DNA from: Acanthococcus lagerstroemiae
Lineage: Eukaryota > Arthropoda > Insecta > Hemiptera > Eriococcidae
Assembly: GCA_031841125.1 (NCBI GenBank)
Contig: CM063106.1
Location: 32,298,001 to 32,362,000 of the forward strand
Reading direction: 5' to 3'
Length of the DNA stretch: 64,000 nucleotides
Numbering within the stretch: position 1 is the stretch's first letter; each line of letters begins with the position of its first letter. Both the position numbers and the translations under genes were made by a program. Below the pieces are notes generated by a model that saw only the letters and a list, made by a program, of their open reading frames with translations, searched no databases and had not been told where the DNA came from. Shown here piece by piece: positions 45,791 to 57,722 of the stretch.

Positions 45791-46269
45791 CACAGGTAGC
45801 AGGTACAATATGTTTTTCAACGAATGTAAAAATGAAGTGTTATTTTTAGGGTGAAAAAGTAACTTTCTGCCCTTTAAAACATAATAAGATCTAACCTTGC
45901 TTCTTCTTGAAACACAGTCGATACAAAAATCGACTCTGTCGACATTCAAAATAGATCACTTTTTTGACACAACACTGTGGTCGAATTTGATGTGGAATTC
46001 AATATGAAAGTCGAATTACTTGTTGATATCGACTTTTAAATAGAATTTTTACAACGAAGTCAATGCAAAATTTGGCATCAAAGTTGATATCAACACGGTA
46101 GCTTGACTTTTGAGTCGGATTCTGTATCGAATTTGACAAAAATGTCGTTTTGGACGGATTTTTAGCATGTCGATCTTTGTTTCAAGGAGATCATTTTATC
46201 CCATAAACGTTTATAAAGGGGAAACGGCTACTGATGGCGGAAGTTTTTTTTTAAAAAGAGGGGGCAGAA

Positions 46270-46306
<37 letters not shown>

Positions 46307-46307
46307 A
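46270..46307. repeat. (GA)n microsatellite
   Basis: About 38 bp of GA dinucleotides with one interruption (GG). Confidence 0.97.
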
Positions 46308-46559
46308 ACTTTAATTTTTTTCATCCTGTCAGTATCTTTTCTTTAAAAGTGAAGATATGAAGAACTTTGTCCTGTTCAACCATAAATATCGTAACTTTTC
46401 TTAGTTATAGTCCAGTGTTGATTTTTGCCCCTTCCTCAATTCCATAATCTGAAAGAGGAATTTTTGCCATGCTAAATGGATGTCATACAGCAGAAATTCT
46501 GTACACGTAATGAAGATGTTACGTAGTTGACTTAAATATACTTCTTTAGTATCAGAGCA

Positions 46560-46878
46560 CAAACAGCGAAGTGTTTTTCACCTTATCCCAGTCACTCCAA
46601 TCTGTGACCAAATCACTGCCTATATTGAGGATCATCGTGAGAATTGAAAACAGCATCATTCTCCCACATCTAAGGCTATGTCTCATTCGGAAAACGCAGA
46701 AATTGTTTTTTCCAAAAATGTTCAATGTTTTAGTGAAGTCAATAAAATATTGCCTACAGTCATTAATTTTCGTGGGAAAGATTGGAAAATTATGAAAACT
46801 AAAACGCTTGCCAGAGATCTAACGAGATACAGAGGAAGATGGGGATATGCAACGGAGTCTGACCACACTAATATTTAA
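46560..46878 (+). other. Unassigned ORF-rich stretch
   Basis: One frame is open from about 46590 to a stop at 46878 and ends in WKIMKTKTLARDLTRYRGRW. It is not flanked by convincing splice sites and matches nothing I recognise. It could be an exon or a retroelement fragment; the evidence is insufficient for either. Confidence 0.2.
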
Positions 46879-46994
46879 TTACAAACTCCTGAAAATAGAG
46901 ATGAGCAGGATCATGAATTAATAATCTAAAATCATGATTCTCCAATCAATTGAGAAACTAAAAAAGATCCACGAATTTTGATAACAACGTTTTT

Positions 46995-47112
46995 TGAAGA
47001 AAACACCCAAATCCATTATCAAATATTCGAAAAGGGTCGCCCAAATCCATTGCAAAAACTCGCCCAAAAGCATTCCACTTACCCTAAATTCGCCCAAACG
47101 CGTTGCAGCCGA
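46995..47112. repeat. Short imperfect repeat, CGCCCAAATCCATT, four copies
   Basis: CACCCAAATCCATT (47005), CGCCCAAATCCATT (47039), CGCCCAAAAGCATT (47063) and CGCCCAAACGCGTT (47092), spaced 24-34 bp. Confidence 0.75.
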
Positions 47113-49320
47113 TAAATGGGACCAAGTTTAGTCAAGACCGCCGAGGCGACACTTCCACTGTTTTGAGAAAACCGACTCTGAAAGTTGAACATCATAGTCA
47201 ATTCAGCACTTAAAATATTTTATCCAACATGTAATTGATAAAGACTATTTTTCCAAACAGCATCGAATGAGTAAACTGGCTTTTTTATTTGACTGAAATG
47301 GAGAGTGAGGAAAAAATGTTTACCTCACGGCTTGCCTACAACACGTGACGAAAACACGAAAAGTCGCAGTCGTGAATTACATGCCCTGTAGGAGTGCTAC
47401 AATCGCTGAACAAACGTGATCTGATAAGACTGGATGTAATCTTTTGATTTTGAGTAGATTTTTGAATTTTAATAGGTAATTTATATATTTGTCACGCAAA
47501 ATGAATGTTTCCATCGATGTGGACGATATATTTAACTTCATCCGTCAAGAATATCGGTAACCCATTCGTTTTAGCCATGCAGCTTATGAAAGCTAGTCAC
47601 ATTTTCAATGTAATGATAAAGCAGTAGCAAAGCCTTTGTCCAATACAACACCTTCCCCAAGATTACGTTTCTCGAGAATTTTGGAATCTCTGACTGCGAA
47701 TTTATCGCACGCTTTTCTTCAAAACATTTTGCTCACGAATGTAGTTCCTCGGGAAGATGGAGCTCCTAGCATGAATTTCACTATATGTGGATTTCCTTAT
47801 AACAGGAAAATGCGTTCTAATGTTACAATTCAAATTTAAGTAAAATATAACAATACCGACTATAATTGATATATTGCAAATTACAGAAATTGAAACATAA
47901 AAATTATCGTCTACCTACTATCTTGATGCGAATGTGCAGGTATGTCAATTCGTGTATTGACTCGCAATTCGTAACTACACTCCTCATTATTATGTTGGAT
48001 AAAGTTACGTTCGTCACTCGTGGAAAAGTGAGCCAACACTGCTCGTGCAATTAACGAAACTCGCCTGCGGCTCGTTTTGTTAACTTTGCACTCTCAGGTA
48101 AAATTGCACACTTTACCCACTTGTAACGAAAATAACTATTTCCGATATTTGATTCATTACTCTTTTGGCTTCATATTTTTTCACTATTTTCATCTTCAGT
48201 GTTGCCCAATCAGAAAAAATTATTAATATCTCAAAATTTTTAATTTTGTCGCTTGGGCGATTTCAACTAAGCACGGTCCAATTTGCATCGAGCTCGGAAT
48301 TTCTCCCCACGGCTCCTGTGTCAGTCATTCCGCATTTCACCACCTACCATACTTACAGGGAATTCGGTTTTCAAATGAAAATCTCGCTTTGTACAAGTTC
48401 TATAAAAGAAACATCTCATTTGCAAATTTAAATACGATTAAATTTTCTGCAAGAAAGGTTCAGTGTAATTTTTTATAAGACTGTCTCTCAATAATTGATG
48501 CTTTGGAATTATATTTAAGAACTTCAAAAAAATTGTCATATGTTTTGGTGGAATACAATGAAACATCCGGTTTATTATTTACTTTTTTTCTTCAAAAATC
48601 TTCAGCCTGGTACAAAAAACAGAACATTACACAGTGTAATCATTTTGCATCAGTGCTGGTATTAAAGAAAATGTTTCTAAATGAAATGACAAATTTGTCA
48701 AAAAAAAAACTCGTAACTCCGTCGGGAAAATACATGAAATTCAATTCCTGTAATACTGACGAATATTTTCGTTGCTGTATTTCAAAATTCTTTCGCTCGA
48801 CAGCCTACGAGATTGGTTCGTGGCATGTTTCCTCGTAAAATAGGAACTGGCGGAACATTTATCTCGTATTCCGTAAAAGAAAAAAAAAAACCTTATACAA
48901 TGTTATTAAAAATACTCTGCGACCGCGTCAGCGGCACTTCATTCTTAACTTGATTTGATTACGGTGCACAACTTGTGTTTTCCTCTTAAAAAGCAACGCA
49001 AATTGAAATATGAAGTGCACTTGACCGTTTTAATTGATTTATAAATTTCAATAACACGAGTTGGCTTTTCACAACACGTTTCATCTATTTCTGAAGGGTT
49101 AACCGGGAAAGCCTTTTTCATTTTTTTCGCCGTTGTTTTTTTAATCGTACACTAGAGTCTTTTTGTAGCGAGTGTAATAGAGAGGTTTCGCTGTTTAGCT
49201 ACGACAACGGATCATTTAGTGCTGGGGGAAGGTGTTGATACTTTCCAATTAATTTCTCTTCCTTTGCTGTGCCGACATTTATTTCATTTTTGATTAGACT
49301 TGATAGCAAGGATACTCGAA
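47113..49320. other. Non-coding, no recognised gene
   Basis: ORFs at 47636 (67 aa), 48165 (88 aa) and 48503 (111 aa) have no domain, poor coding composition and no splice support. CAGTGTTGCCCAATCAG at 48197 looks like a hAT left end; no partner was found. Confidence 0.4.
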
Positions 49321-49329
49321 AGGGTAGTT

Positions 49330-49405
49330 CCTGTGGCCGGGGGTGCGGTGTCATAGGGGCCACTTTGGCCTGCGTGCATCGCCATACGTCCCACCACACA
49401 CCAAG
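49330..49405 (-). repeat. Inverted fragment of the 37.0-kb SINE-like repeat
   Basis: The reverse complement of TGTCATAGGGGCCACTTTGG...CATCGCCATACGTCCC matches 37028-37075, including the A-box-like word. Confidence 0.75.
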
Positions 49406-49767
49406 CTCTCATGCGCCAGTGGTCATTAAATGTAAAAATCGAGTGACGGAAAATAGAAGTGGATGATTGTAAAGCTTAAAATGAAATCGCCATTTTATTG
49501 TTTTCAAGATGATGAAATAGAGAGACTTCAGGCGGTCTCCGTCACTATTCGAAAATTTTATTTACAAACTTTTGGCGGGGCTTAACATAATTTTCAATCG
49601 TCTCATTATATTATGCATAGTATCAGAAGGGGCTAGGAAGACTAGGCTTCAATGATTGACCTTTTTCCAAAATTAATCCGATCCCCAGTGACTCCTCTTT
49701 TTCCGCCTCTGAATACTATTTACATAATTACCTATAGGAGGCGGAGGAGTCCTCCCTTAGATGCTGA

Positions 49768-49930
49768 CATAGGCGCAACCAAGAGAAGGGCTATGGGAGC
49801 TGTAGCCCTCCCTAAACTCTGAGCTTTTTTTTGTTAAATCTCAGAGTAGTCTACCTTTTTTGTATAAAATTTACCCCCTACTTTTCTCTGGTTCAGCCCC
49901 TCCTAGAGGTAATTCCTGTATGCGCCTATG
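49768..49930. mobile_element. 163-bp hAT MITE, TSD GATGCTGA
   Basis: Exact 8-bp duplication GATGCTGA at 49760-49767 and 49931-49938. The ends are CATAGGCGCA and TGCGCCTATG. The inside has a purine/pyrimidine bias (GAGAAGGGCTATGG, CCCCTCCTAGAGG). Just outside to the left, 49694-49755 is an independent hairpin (CTCCTCTTTTTCCGCCTC / GAGGCGGAGGAG). Confidence 0.93.
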
Positions 49931-50009
49931 GATGCTGAAAAAGTCATCAAGCGAATTTGATTCTGAAGACTTACATGAGCTGGCAAAATAGATCGTCCTA
50001 GAGAGTCTT

Positions 50010-50187
50010 CATAAGTAATCGTGCCTCAAGCATATCAACGAGTCTTAATGAATCTTAACAGAGTCTTGACGACAAAAACGAGTTTCACACAGTCTCAAAG
50101 AATCACGAGTTTTAAAAAGTCGTCAGCACATCCACAGCGAGACTTAAGATTCTAAATATAACCTTAACGCAGTCGTCCAGAGCCTTA
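50010..50187. repeat. GAGTCTTA-type simple repeat, left part
   Basis: Words such as 'gagtcttaatgaatcttaacagagtcttgac' recur every 15-20 bp. The array resumes at 51502-51730 on the far side of an inserted element, so it is one array that has been split. Confidence 0.65.
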
Positions 50188-51501
50188 GTAGGGTGGATTA
50201 GGAAACGTTTGAATTTCGATGCTGTCGCCCTTTGGTGCACAAAAATGTGCATAATTTATTTTTTAATGTCTACTATGTATCTTTACTTCGAAATTCCTTG
50301 TCTGCTCTGACTTGAAAAGCTCGCTTCGGACCCTGGAGAGTGAAAACTAAATTGCGAACTAAGAAATCATATCATGTTTGCTCTCTATTATCTACTCGCC
50401 ATCGACGTACAAGTTACCTCTATCTGGATACCTGCACATTGAGGAATTCTAGGAAATGAATCGCCCACCAAGCCATGAACAGCAACACTCACTCAATCCA
50501 TGCCATAGCTCCAAAAGATCTACGATCCTACTCAACTACGCTTTTCTACGACAAATGGCTCCAATACTGGCTTCTCCAGCCTAGTAAACAGAAAACCTTC
50601 AAACGTGATATCCAATGCTGAACCAGCGTCATCGATACCGGAAGTGAATGAAACCGTCTTCTGGAAACAGCTACTAATCGTATCCTATTGGGACATACTC
50701 GCATCACACATTCCTACACCCTCAAAGGAACACAACCACCGATCTGCCCCCATTGCCCAGACAATCAGAGCCTTACCGTATCACATATGCTGCAACTTTG
50801 GAGGTTTCGATACCACCAACTTTCGGACGACAGACGAATGATCTTCAACGACTTACCAAACACATCTACCGCAGCAAGATTGTTAATATAGTTTAACTCT
50901 AAACTTTGTAAAAGGGACATAGCCTTCACGGCATTAAGTTTTCCCCTTAAATAAATATTTAAGGGCCGCTTATTGATCTAAAATCTATCACAAGATTTCT
51001 CGTAAGATATTTTTCAATTTTGCTTTTAAGAATCCTAAAAACAGAGTTCGGTTAAGAAACTTAGTTCGGATAGAAAAAAAGGCTCCTATTAGTTTATTAG
51101 TTGAATACCTCTGTCGTGTTTTATGACAAAAAATGAGAATAAATGAAGTAAAAGTTGGGAACAATAAACCTTCTGTTATCACTACAAAAAGCTTCAAAGT
51201 ACAATTTTCATTCATTTTATTTCTCTCTCTTTTTTTAAATTATGATGAAGGTATTTACCGGTAGGTTAATTAGAACAAATTTCTTTATTAGAACTACCCA
51301 ACATAGAAGTTTATGTGTTTTTGAAAGTAAAATTTCAGATTTTTTTTCATGAAATCCTACGTTAAACTTTCAGCTCTTTGAACGACCCTTAAATATTAAA
51401 ATTTTGCAAATGTTTCATGGTTATATACTAAAATGCAACTTTCTAATGAATGCTATCCATCAACATTTTTCAAAAATGATTATTCTTTCATTCCACCCTA
51501 A
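50188..51501. mobile_element. Candidate TIR element splitting the GAGTCTTA array
   Basis: Left end GTAGGGTGGATT and inverted right end TTAGGGTGGAAT share AGGGTGGA. The array of 'gagtctta' words stops at the left border and resumes with 'acagtcttcaac' at the right border, which supports the limits. It contains a non-LTR fragment (50370-50960). The short TIR makes this tentative. Confidence 0.45.
50370..50960 (+). mobile_element. Non-LTR retrotransposon tail: RNase H and zinc knuckle
   Basis: One frame reads SIWIPAH, then a stop, then GILGNES (50420-50462), the RNase H signature around the conserved HxGxxGNE. Another frame gives LGHTRITHSYTLK (50687-50725) and PPICPHCPDNQSLTVSHML (50727-50783), the C-terminal CxxC...H zinc-knuckle region of I/Jockey-type elements, ending in AAATAAATATTTAAG. 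Frameshifts and stops; inactive. Confidence 0.85.
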
Positions 51502-51735
51502 CAGTCTTCAACATATTCTTGATGAATCTTTATGATTTTGAATATATTCTTAACAGAGTCTTACAGAACCTTTAGCCCAGTTTTAGTGAGGTTTGACAAA
51601 GTCTTACAATCTCAACCGAGTTTTAACAACTCTTAGCAGTGTCATAATAATAACACATCACAGAAGAGTTCACTAGAGTTCTAAATTAGTTCTACCAAGA
51701 ATCCACCAAATCCTACTAAGTCATAACCAGTGACA
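51502..51735. repeat. GAGTCTTA-type simple repeat, right part
   Basis: Continuation of 50010-50187, with 'cagagtcttacagaac', 'caaagtcttacaatctc' and 'ccgagttttaacaac' at 15-20-bp intervals. Confidence 0.6.
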
Positions 51736-53194
51736 ACTGACGTCACAAAGGGATGGCGAAATAGATGAGTACTTGTAACTGAATTCAAAAATACAGCAAT
51801 TGAAAGGGAGTGGAACCAGACGTTTTGTTCTGCTTCGCTTTAACCAGTGAACAGGACTGTGAAACAAACTCGAGTGAAGTCTTCAAATTTTTGTGGCCTG
51901 TTTTTTCTCTCAAAGTATGCCCATTTTTGATGGTGGCCTCTCAGGATGGTTTCGTTCAAGGTCTCGTACAATAGGCTGTGCCAGTGAACATCGATTTAAA
52001 TGACGCACAAGCACATGAATAAACAACACATCATTGAAACAGTAGATGGTACTGACATGAATAATTATTTCCAAGTAAAAATAGGAATATGGGAGAAATT
52101 ATTTCTTACGTACGTACTAACAAAATAAAATTTATAAGAAAAATGCGTCGAAAGTCTTTCGTCATCAGATTTCAGTACATATGTATATAGGGCAGTGCTT
52201 AAAATATAACCGTATTGTTTTTCGAAAAATTCAATCAGAATGAAGAGGAGGTAAAGGGGTGAAACTTTTTAACGGGACGTATGTATTTAATTGAAACGTG
52301 TATAGTTTTTTTTTTTTTTTCTTTAAATAGGTACTACAGGTACTATTAATTTCTACAGATTATGTTCATCTATTTTCTATAAATGATGTAATGGAAGAGA
52401 GACAAAGTAATTGAAAATTGTTCAAATCCTCAAAATCACGTAACTTAGGAACCTTTAATAATCAGGTGGCCTTAGGCGCATTAGCAACGTTGGAATTTTT
52501 ACACACATTTTCATGATCAACAAAAAATGGAGATCATCGTTCTCTCCCAACAATATACTCGAACTTCATCCATCTCACTCATTTCCAACCTTTTAATCTA
52601 ACTTCTCTTCCCTCCCCCCGCCACTTGCCCTCCCAAAAACCTTCTTTCCTTCCCTAGATCTTCTCTGATCCTCTCAGGTCTGACATCAAATCCTTTTATG
52701 GTAACCTTATGGTAACAAGAATGGTCTCTCAGCTCACATGAACATCTCCCCATCAGACCCTTTGTCGTAATCCCTTTCCTAATCCTCAAAATTCTCAGAT
52801 AAAAGTCGGAAGATATTTTTGCAAGCTAAAATTTGGGGACACTTATTTTCTTCAACTTTATGGGCTACATCTTATAAGCAAATGGGGTTCCTCAGAATTG
52901 ATCTTTTTCTGATGACTTATTCAGATAATGTTACTAACAGTTTTCGAAGATTTATTTTTCAATTTCATCATTCTTCTCACTTTTTTGAAAATTTCAGTTG
53001 CGAATGACTTAGTGAAAATTGATTTTTTCTTAGAGTAAAAATTTGGTTTAGATTTGATCTGTAAAAATTGCCTGGGTATATCAAAAAATAAGTAAATAAA
53101 TAAAAATAACAAAAGTTAGAAAATACATTTTTTTTTTTTTTTTAATTTTCGAGAAAAGCTACGTAACTTGTCGAACTCGCAGTTTTGAGGAGAT
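51736..53194. other. Non-coding, nothing recognised
   Basis: Poly-T runs at about 52307-52320 and 53129-53142; a pyrimidine-rich stretch at 52600-52690 gives a spurious antisense ORF (63 aa). No gene. Confidence 0.5.
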
Positions 53195-54330
53195 ACAACA
53201 TTTTCGATAGAAGTGGCTGCTTCCTGCAATCGGAGTGAGCGCAAAAACATTCTGAGATCTTTTTATCTATTTAAGTTGAAAAATGGTTTGATTTTGTACT
53301 TTTTCGGACGAATTGCCACAACTCGGAGGATATTCTATATTTTTTCCCAATGGCTGAGACCTGAGAGAATTGCTCCCAGTCATTACGGCCCTATATAGAA
53401 ATGTCGGACGTTAGTCTCTATGAAGAGGCGTTATTTGCATTAGGGAAAGAGAATGATTAGTTTGTTTTTCTCTGACCTCAATGAAATGATAAAATTATGG
53501 CCAATGAAAAAGAGAAATGGAAATAGTAATAGCACGACTTAGAATTGGACATACTCGCCTCATCAGTCACCTGCACCTCCTCAATCCATATATTTCTCCC
53601 CGCAATGCCCAAAATGCTCCTCAAATGAACACACTGTCGAACATATACCTATACTTCATTGCCCTTCACTTAACTCTTACCACCAAAAACATCAACTACC
53701 ACCAGCAACGAAAAGCGCTGCTCGTAAACAGCCCAATGACAATAATAGATGAACTCATCTCCTTCCTCCACGACACAGACCTCTTTCCATTAATTTAACC
53801 ATCCCCACCAGCCGAGCCGTGTAGCCCTTGGTGCAGCTAGTGGCTCGTAAATAAACAAATAAAAAAAAAAATGAAAAAAAGTAAGAAATTAAATAGAGTT
53901 TGTGTTTTCTTGTTTCTCAGAAGAAATCAAGTCACTCACTCTTGGGAAACGAATCATTTTTTTCTTCTCTTGAAGAACTAAGTATAATTCTCAAGATTTA
54001 AGAGATGAAGATTTTTATCTCGTGTTGCCCAAGAAAATTAATCTCTTGACTATTGAGAAGAAAAGAAAGAAATGATTATTGGTTTTTAAGACACAACATG
54101 TTTCTTTTCTTGCTAAAATCATTTATTTTTTTTTTCAAATGGAAAGAGTGTATTGTCTTCAAGCGAGAAAGTGTTCCTCCTCTTTTTCTGGAGAATCGGA
54201 AACTTACATACTCCTTTCTTTACTGAAACATTGAACGGAAGTTTCTCTTTACCCTCCGGTGAAATAAGAAAACTGATTTTCCTTTCTTAGCTGAGAAAAA
54301 TTCCTACTTCTGGAAAGACTTCTTCCACTT
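53195..54330. repeat. Dispersed repeat, copy 2 (see 4.8 kb)
   Basis: Same order of phrases as 4755-5390, interrupted by the retroelement tail at 53527-53870. Copy 1 serves as the unoccupied reference around 5080 (GAAAGGAAATAGTGTCCGTG). Confidence 0.75.
53527..53870 (+). mobile_element. 3' end of a non-LTR retrotransposon with target duplication
   Basis: Starts within the RLRIGHTRL motif of the C-terminal domain; the zinc knuckle CPKCSSNEHTVEH follows in another frame (~53608-53646). It closes with GTAAATAAACAAATAAAAAA. The flanks 'aatgaaaaagagaaatggaaatag' (left, 53503-53526) and 'aatgaaaaaaagtaagaaattaaatag' (right, 53870-53896) are diverged copies of the target, as expected for target-primed integration. 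A 5'-truncated insertion. Confidence 0.88.
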
Positions 54331-54529
54331 CTGAGGAAAACTCGATTTTTATTTTTAAACGAGAAAAATTCCCATTCATTTCCTTGGCTTCAAAAAAAAA
54401 GTCAATCCGTTTGATTTATCGAAACAAATCGAATAGTGAGGAAGGAACTCACTGCTTGTTCAGAGGGAGTGCGATTCTTTTAACATACTTATTTCATTTT
54501 CCCACATTAGATAAAAAGATCAACAGGGG

Positions 54530-56796
54530 CAGGGACGTACCAAATAGTTTTATAATTTTTCCTGGGGGGGGGGGGGAATTGTGAAATTCCCAACTGACTC
54601 AACTCAAAATTCACAAATACCAAAGCAAAAAAAAACCTGTTGGATTTTCTCAACTTCTCAGCCAAGAGGAAAAATTAAAATACATGCTGAATGTATGCCA
54701 TTTTCCATGCTACTTTCATTCACCCAAAGTATTAAGTATGCTTTGAAGAAGAAAAGTCGTCCAGCTATGATAGTTTTTTTTTTTGTTTTTTTTTGTTTTT
54801 TTTTTACCTAAAATGTATACTGAGGAAAAATTTTGCATAAGAACATGCACTCACGCATTAATAAGAACAGCTGTCGATAAATGAATTCTTATTCTTCAAG
54901 TTTACAACGAATATCAACACTCTCTTTAAAAATGTAAATTATTAGAGTTTTCATAGAAACTTGTAAGTCATATTGCATGTTTGTCAAAAGAAAAAAAAAC
55001 AAAATGCTTAAAAAATAAGAATAAAAGTCAACTTATAAAATATAAAATTTAGTCATACAAATTCAAAACTGAAAAGACACATTATGTAGAGAATTTCTAA
55101 ACAACAGTAATAATTCCTTACTTTGGTCAATTTTTGTTAGTAATTAATTGGGATAATATTTTTGTGGAATGAAAGTATGAAAAAAGAAACAAGTAAGAAA
55201 CTAAAGAACAATAATGAATAATTAACTTTTCCATGAAGTGAAAAAATTCTACTCCAGGGGTAAGAAAACAAACAAAACAAGCTCACCAGATGAGGTAAAA
55301 AAGTAAGAGAAATTTCATGTTTTAGTCTCAAAACTGATTTGGAGTTAGTAACTTCATTTCACGTATCACGTTTCAACTTATTTTCTAAATAGGCAATTTA
55401 ACTCTCAATATTATTCAATTCGTCATCCTTGACCTCAATCAACCTTTGCTTTTTAGCTTTCAGAAGTGACAATTGTGAGTAAGTTGTCTCTTTCTCTTAT
55501 TATCATCATTTTTTTTTACTTTCAATTTTAAGCATTCTTTTCGTTTGACAGACGCATTTTCAAAGTGTTGGATCAGAGATGGAATAATATCTAGATTTTT
55601 ATAATCAAACTTATATTCCCCTCCTTTATTGTATCATATACAATTCGCTATGCTACAAGTGAGTCTTGTAATAGATTTTCTATGAGACACTCTTTATTTA
55701 TGGAGAAACTGTGCTCTACTTCAGAATTTCCAACGAAAAAAAAAATGAAAATTATCTTCAGAAAATCTCATAAGTCCTTGGAAAAAGGATAAAAATCTCT
55801 TATTTTTAATAAATACTCAGCAATTCATCTGTAGTCTGCTTTTGACTGTTTCACATTGTTTCAAATATTGTGTTACAACTGAATTCTCACAAATTTCCAT
55901 CGCGTTTCAATCGGTCACCAAGAGCTGCCTCAGTAATGTTATTTTCAGTGAAGACTGACAAAAGCATACTTATTCGATCCTCTCGAAATCTGTTATCTGT
56001 CATTATTTTTGGTGTGAATGCTGATGCACTTTTCACAACACAGTTAGACAATGGACATTTCTCAATGAGCTTAATGTACATAGCTTTTAAAAATATCCAA
56101 AGTCCGTTTTAAACTGCAATATCTCTGATGTTTTCTTGTGTATTCCAATAATACGAGTTGTCGCAAAACCAATATCAATAGATGATAGATCTCTCAGATT
56201 ATCAGCAGAAATGTTGACATATAAAATTACTTTTCTTAACATTTTTTCCCCAATGATGGTCAATAGTTTCCATAACTCCCCATACAAAAAAGGGAATACT
56301 GGCTCGTTTATTTGGAAAATCGACAAAAAGGGTTGACATTTCTCAGCTATTGAAAGCACAAACTCAAGTTTGACCTCCAATAATCATTCATCTTTTAAAG
56401 TATTTTTAACAAATTCAATTATCTGATTCAGGAGGATCATGTGCAACTTTTTCGACATATCTTTTGGATTGCTGACAGTAATCTTTCAATTTTATTTCCA
56501 ATTATTTTAGCAAAACACATGATTTTTCTGAAAATCTGCAGAAAAACATGTTATTTACATGCTTACATGCTCACTTTGTAAAATACGTGCTATTTATATG
56601 ATTTATATGCTTGGTAGACGCCCTGATGTCAACTCAATTCCCAAGTATCAAAGCAAAAAAAAAAGCCTTTTTTGATGACTTGTTGGATTTTTCCAAATCC
56701 GCCTAACTGAAATGGTGAATTTTCTCCCATAATATTAAGTGAAAAATTCCTACAAGTATCAAGTTTGCTCCCCTACCCCCTATCGGTACATCCCTG
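54530..56796 (-). mobile_element. hAT element with decayed transposase, TSD AACAGGGG
   Basis: Exact 8-bp duplication AACAGGGG at 54522-54529 and 56797-56804. The ends are CAGGGACGTACCAAATAG and, inverted, CAGGGATGTACCGATAG. Length 2267 bp. A 13-G tract lies near the left end (54564-54576). The subterminal phrase 'caactca..attc.caaatatcaaagcaaaaaaaa' appears near both ends in the same orientation (54595-54635 and 56632-56662). It carries the transposase relic described next. The left end of another copy is at 32626. Confidence 0.93.
55390..56560 (-). pseudogene. hAT-type transposase relic in the 54.5-kb element
   Basis: From upstream to downstream on the minus strand the sequence reads MSKKLHMILLNQIIEFVKNT (~56390-56455), FVLSIAEKCQPFLSIFQINE (~56300-56360), PFLYGELWKLL, SIDIGFATTRI, KCPLSNCVVKSASAFTPKIM (~56000-56060), SEVEHSFSINKECLIENL (~55665-55725) and a charged C-terminal helix LLKAKKQRLIEVKDDEL (~55415-55465). 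The S-x-VE-x-x-FSINKE block corresponds to the hAT C-terminal dimerisation region, and the whole order matches a family of uncharacterised insect and cnidarian proteins I recall. Stops and frameshifts, for example SLVA*RIV near 55648, show it is dead. Confidence 0.8.
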
Positions 56797-56804
56797 AACA
56801 GGGG

Positions 56805-57714
56805 TCAAAAGTGTCGACTTGGAGAAAAAAAGACCCATTTCTTCTCAAAGCTATCATAGCTTGTATGTGGGTCATTCAACCGAAACCTTGTTACTTTTGT
56901 CCCAGTCAGATATCTGGCAGTGTATAAACAATAGGGTCCTTTATTACTGTATAGGCTCAGAGGATAACGTATTGTACCTTTTTTTTATTAATTTGAAGTA
57001 TCGTGCCCCCACCCCTATGGTGGAAATTCCATTTAAATACTCAAAAATTCTTTCATCGTGGTTGTCCCTCACCCGTGGACTAGACTCCAAAATATATATT
57101 TTTTTTAAATATTATCGCTGCATGTTTGGATAAACTGATGCGGGTGTATAGTTTTTGTGAGTACAGTGAACAAGTTGGCAATGCAGTAAGTGTTTAAGAC
57201 TCGATCAAAATCAGTGCAGCCAACCAGCCATATTTGAAAACGAGTCTCTTGCTTTCTTTTCCCTTCACCGTGGTCAAATTTGAACCAATCAGAAAACAGA
57301 CACAGAGCAAATATTTTTGAATGTAGAATAGCCAACCTGAAGTATTTTTATCAGTCGGTTGGGGTGTACATTATGATCGCTTAATATAAGAAAAGTGCTG
57401 GAAAAACGAGATTTTCCTACAGAAATTCCTTAAACGTGGCGCATTATGATGAGTGCCGCAAGCGACTCAAATTTTTAATAATCGCAATTAAATATATGGG
57501 TACGTACATTAGATCACACTTTATCGTTTCATCACTTTTTAAAATACCTATGGTCAAAATTGAGAGATCCAGTGAACCTTTATCAATTTTGTGAAGATTT
57601 TCCCATTTCCATCACCGTGGCAACAGGAATTATGAAAGCCACGATGAAGGAATCCGATACCACTATGAAAGAATTTACTAAAGACTGGTTCCACGAGAGA
57701 CCGAAAATTTGCGA
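56805..57714. other. Non-coding, nothing recognised
   Basis: ORFs at 56739-57133 and 57105-57335 have no domain. The 107-aa ORF beginning at 57560 crosses the duplication and the terminus of the next hAT element, so it is artefactual. Confidence 0.5.
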
Positions 57715-57722
57715 ATACGAGT

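Noticed and set aside
48197..48215. A hAT element starting CAGTGTTGCCCAATCAG
   Set aside because: No matching right end or 8-bp duplication could be found downstream.
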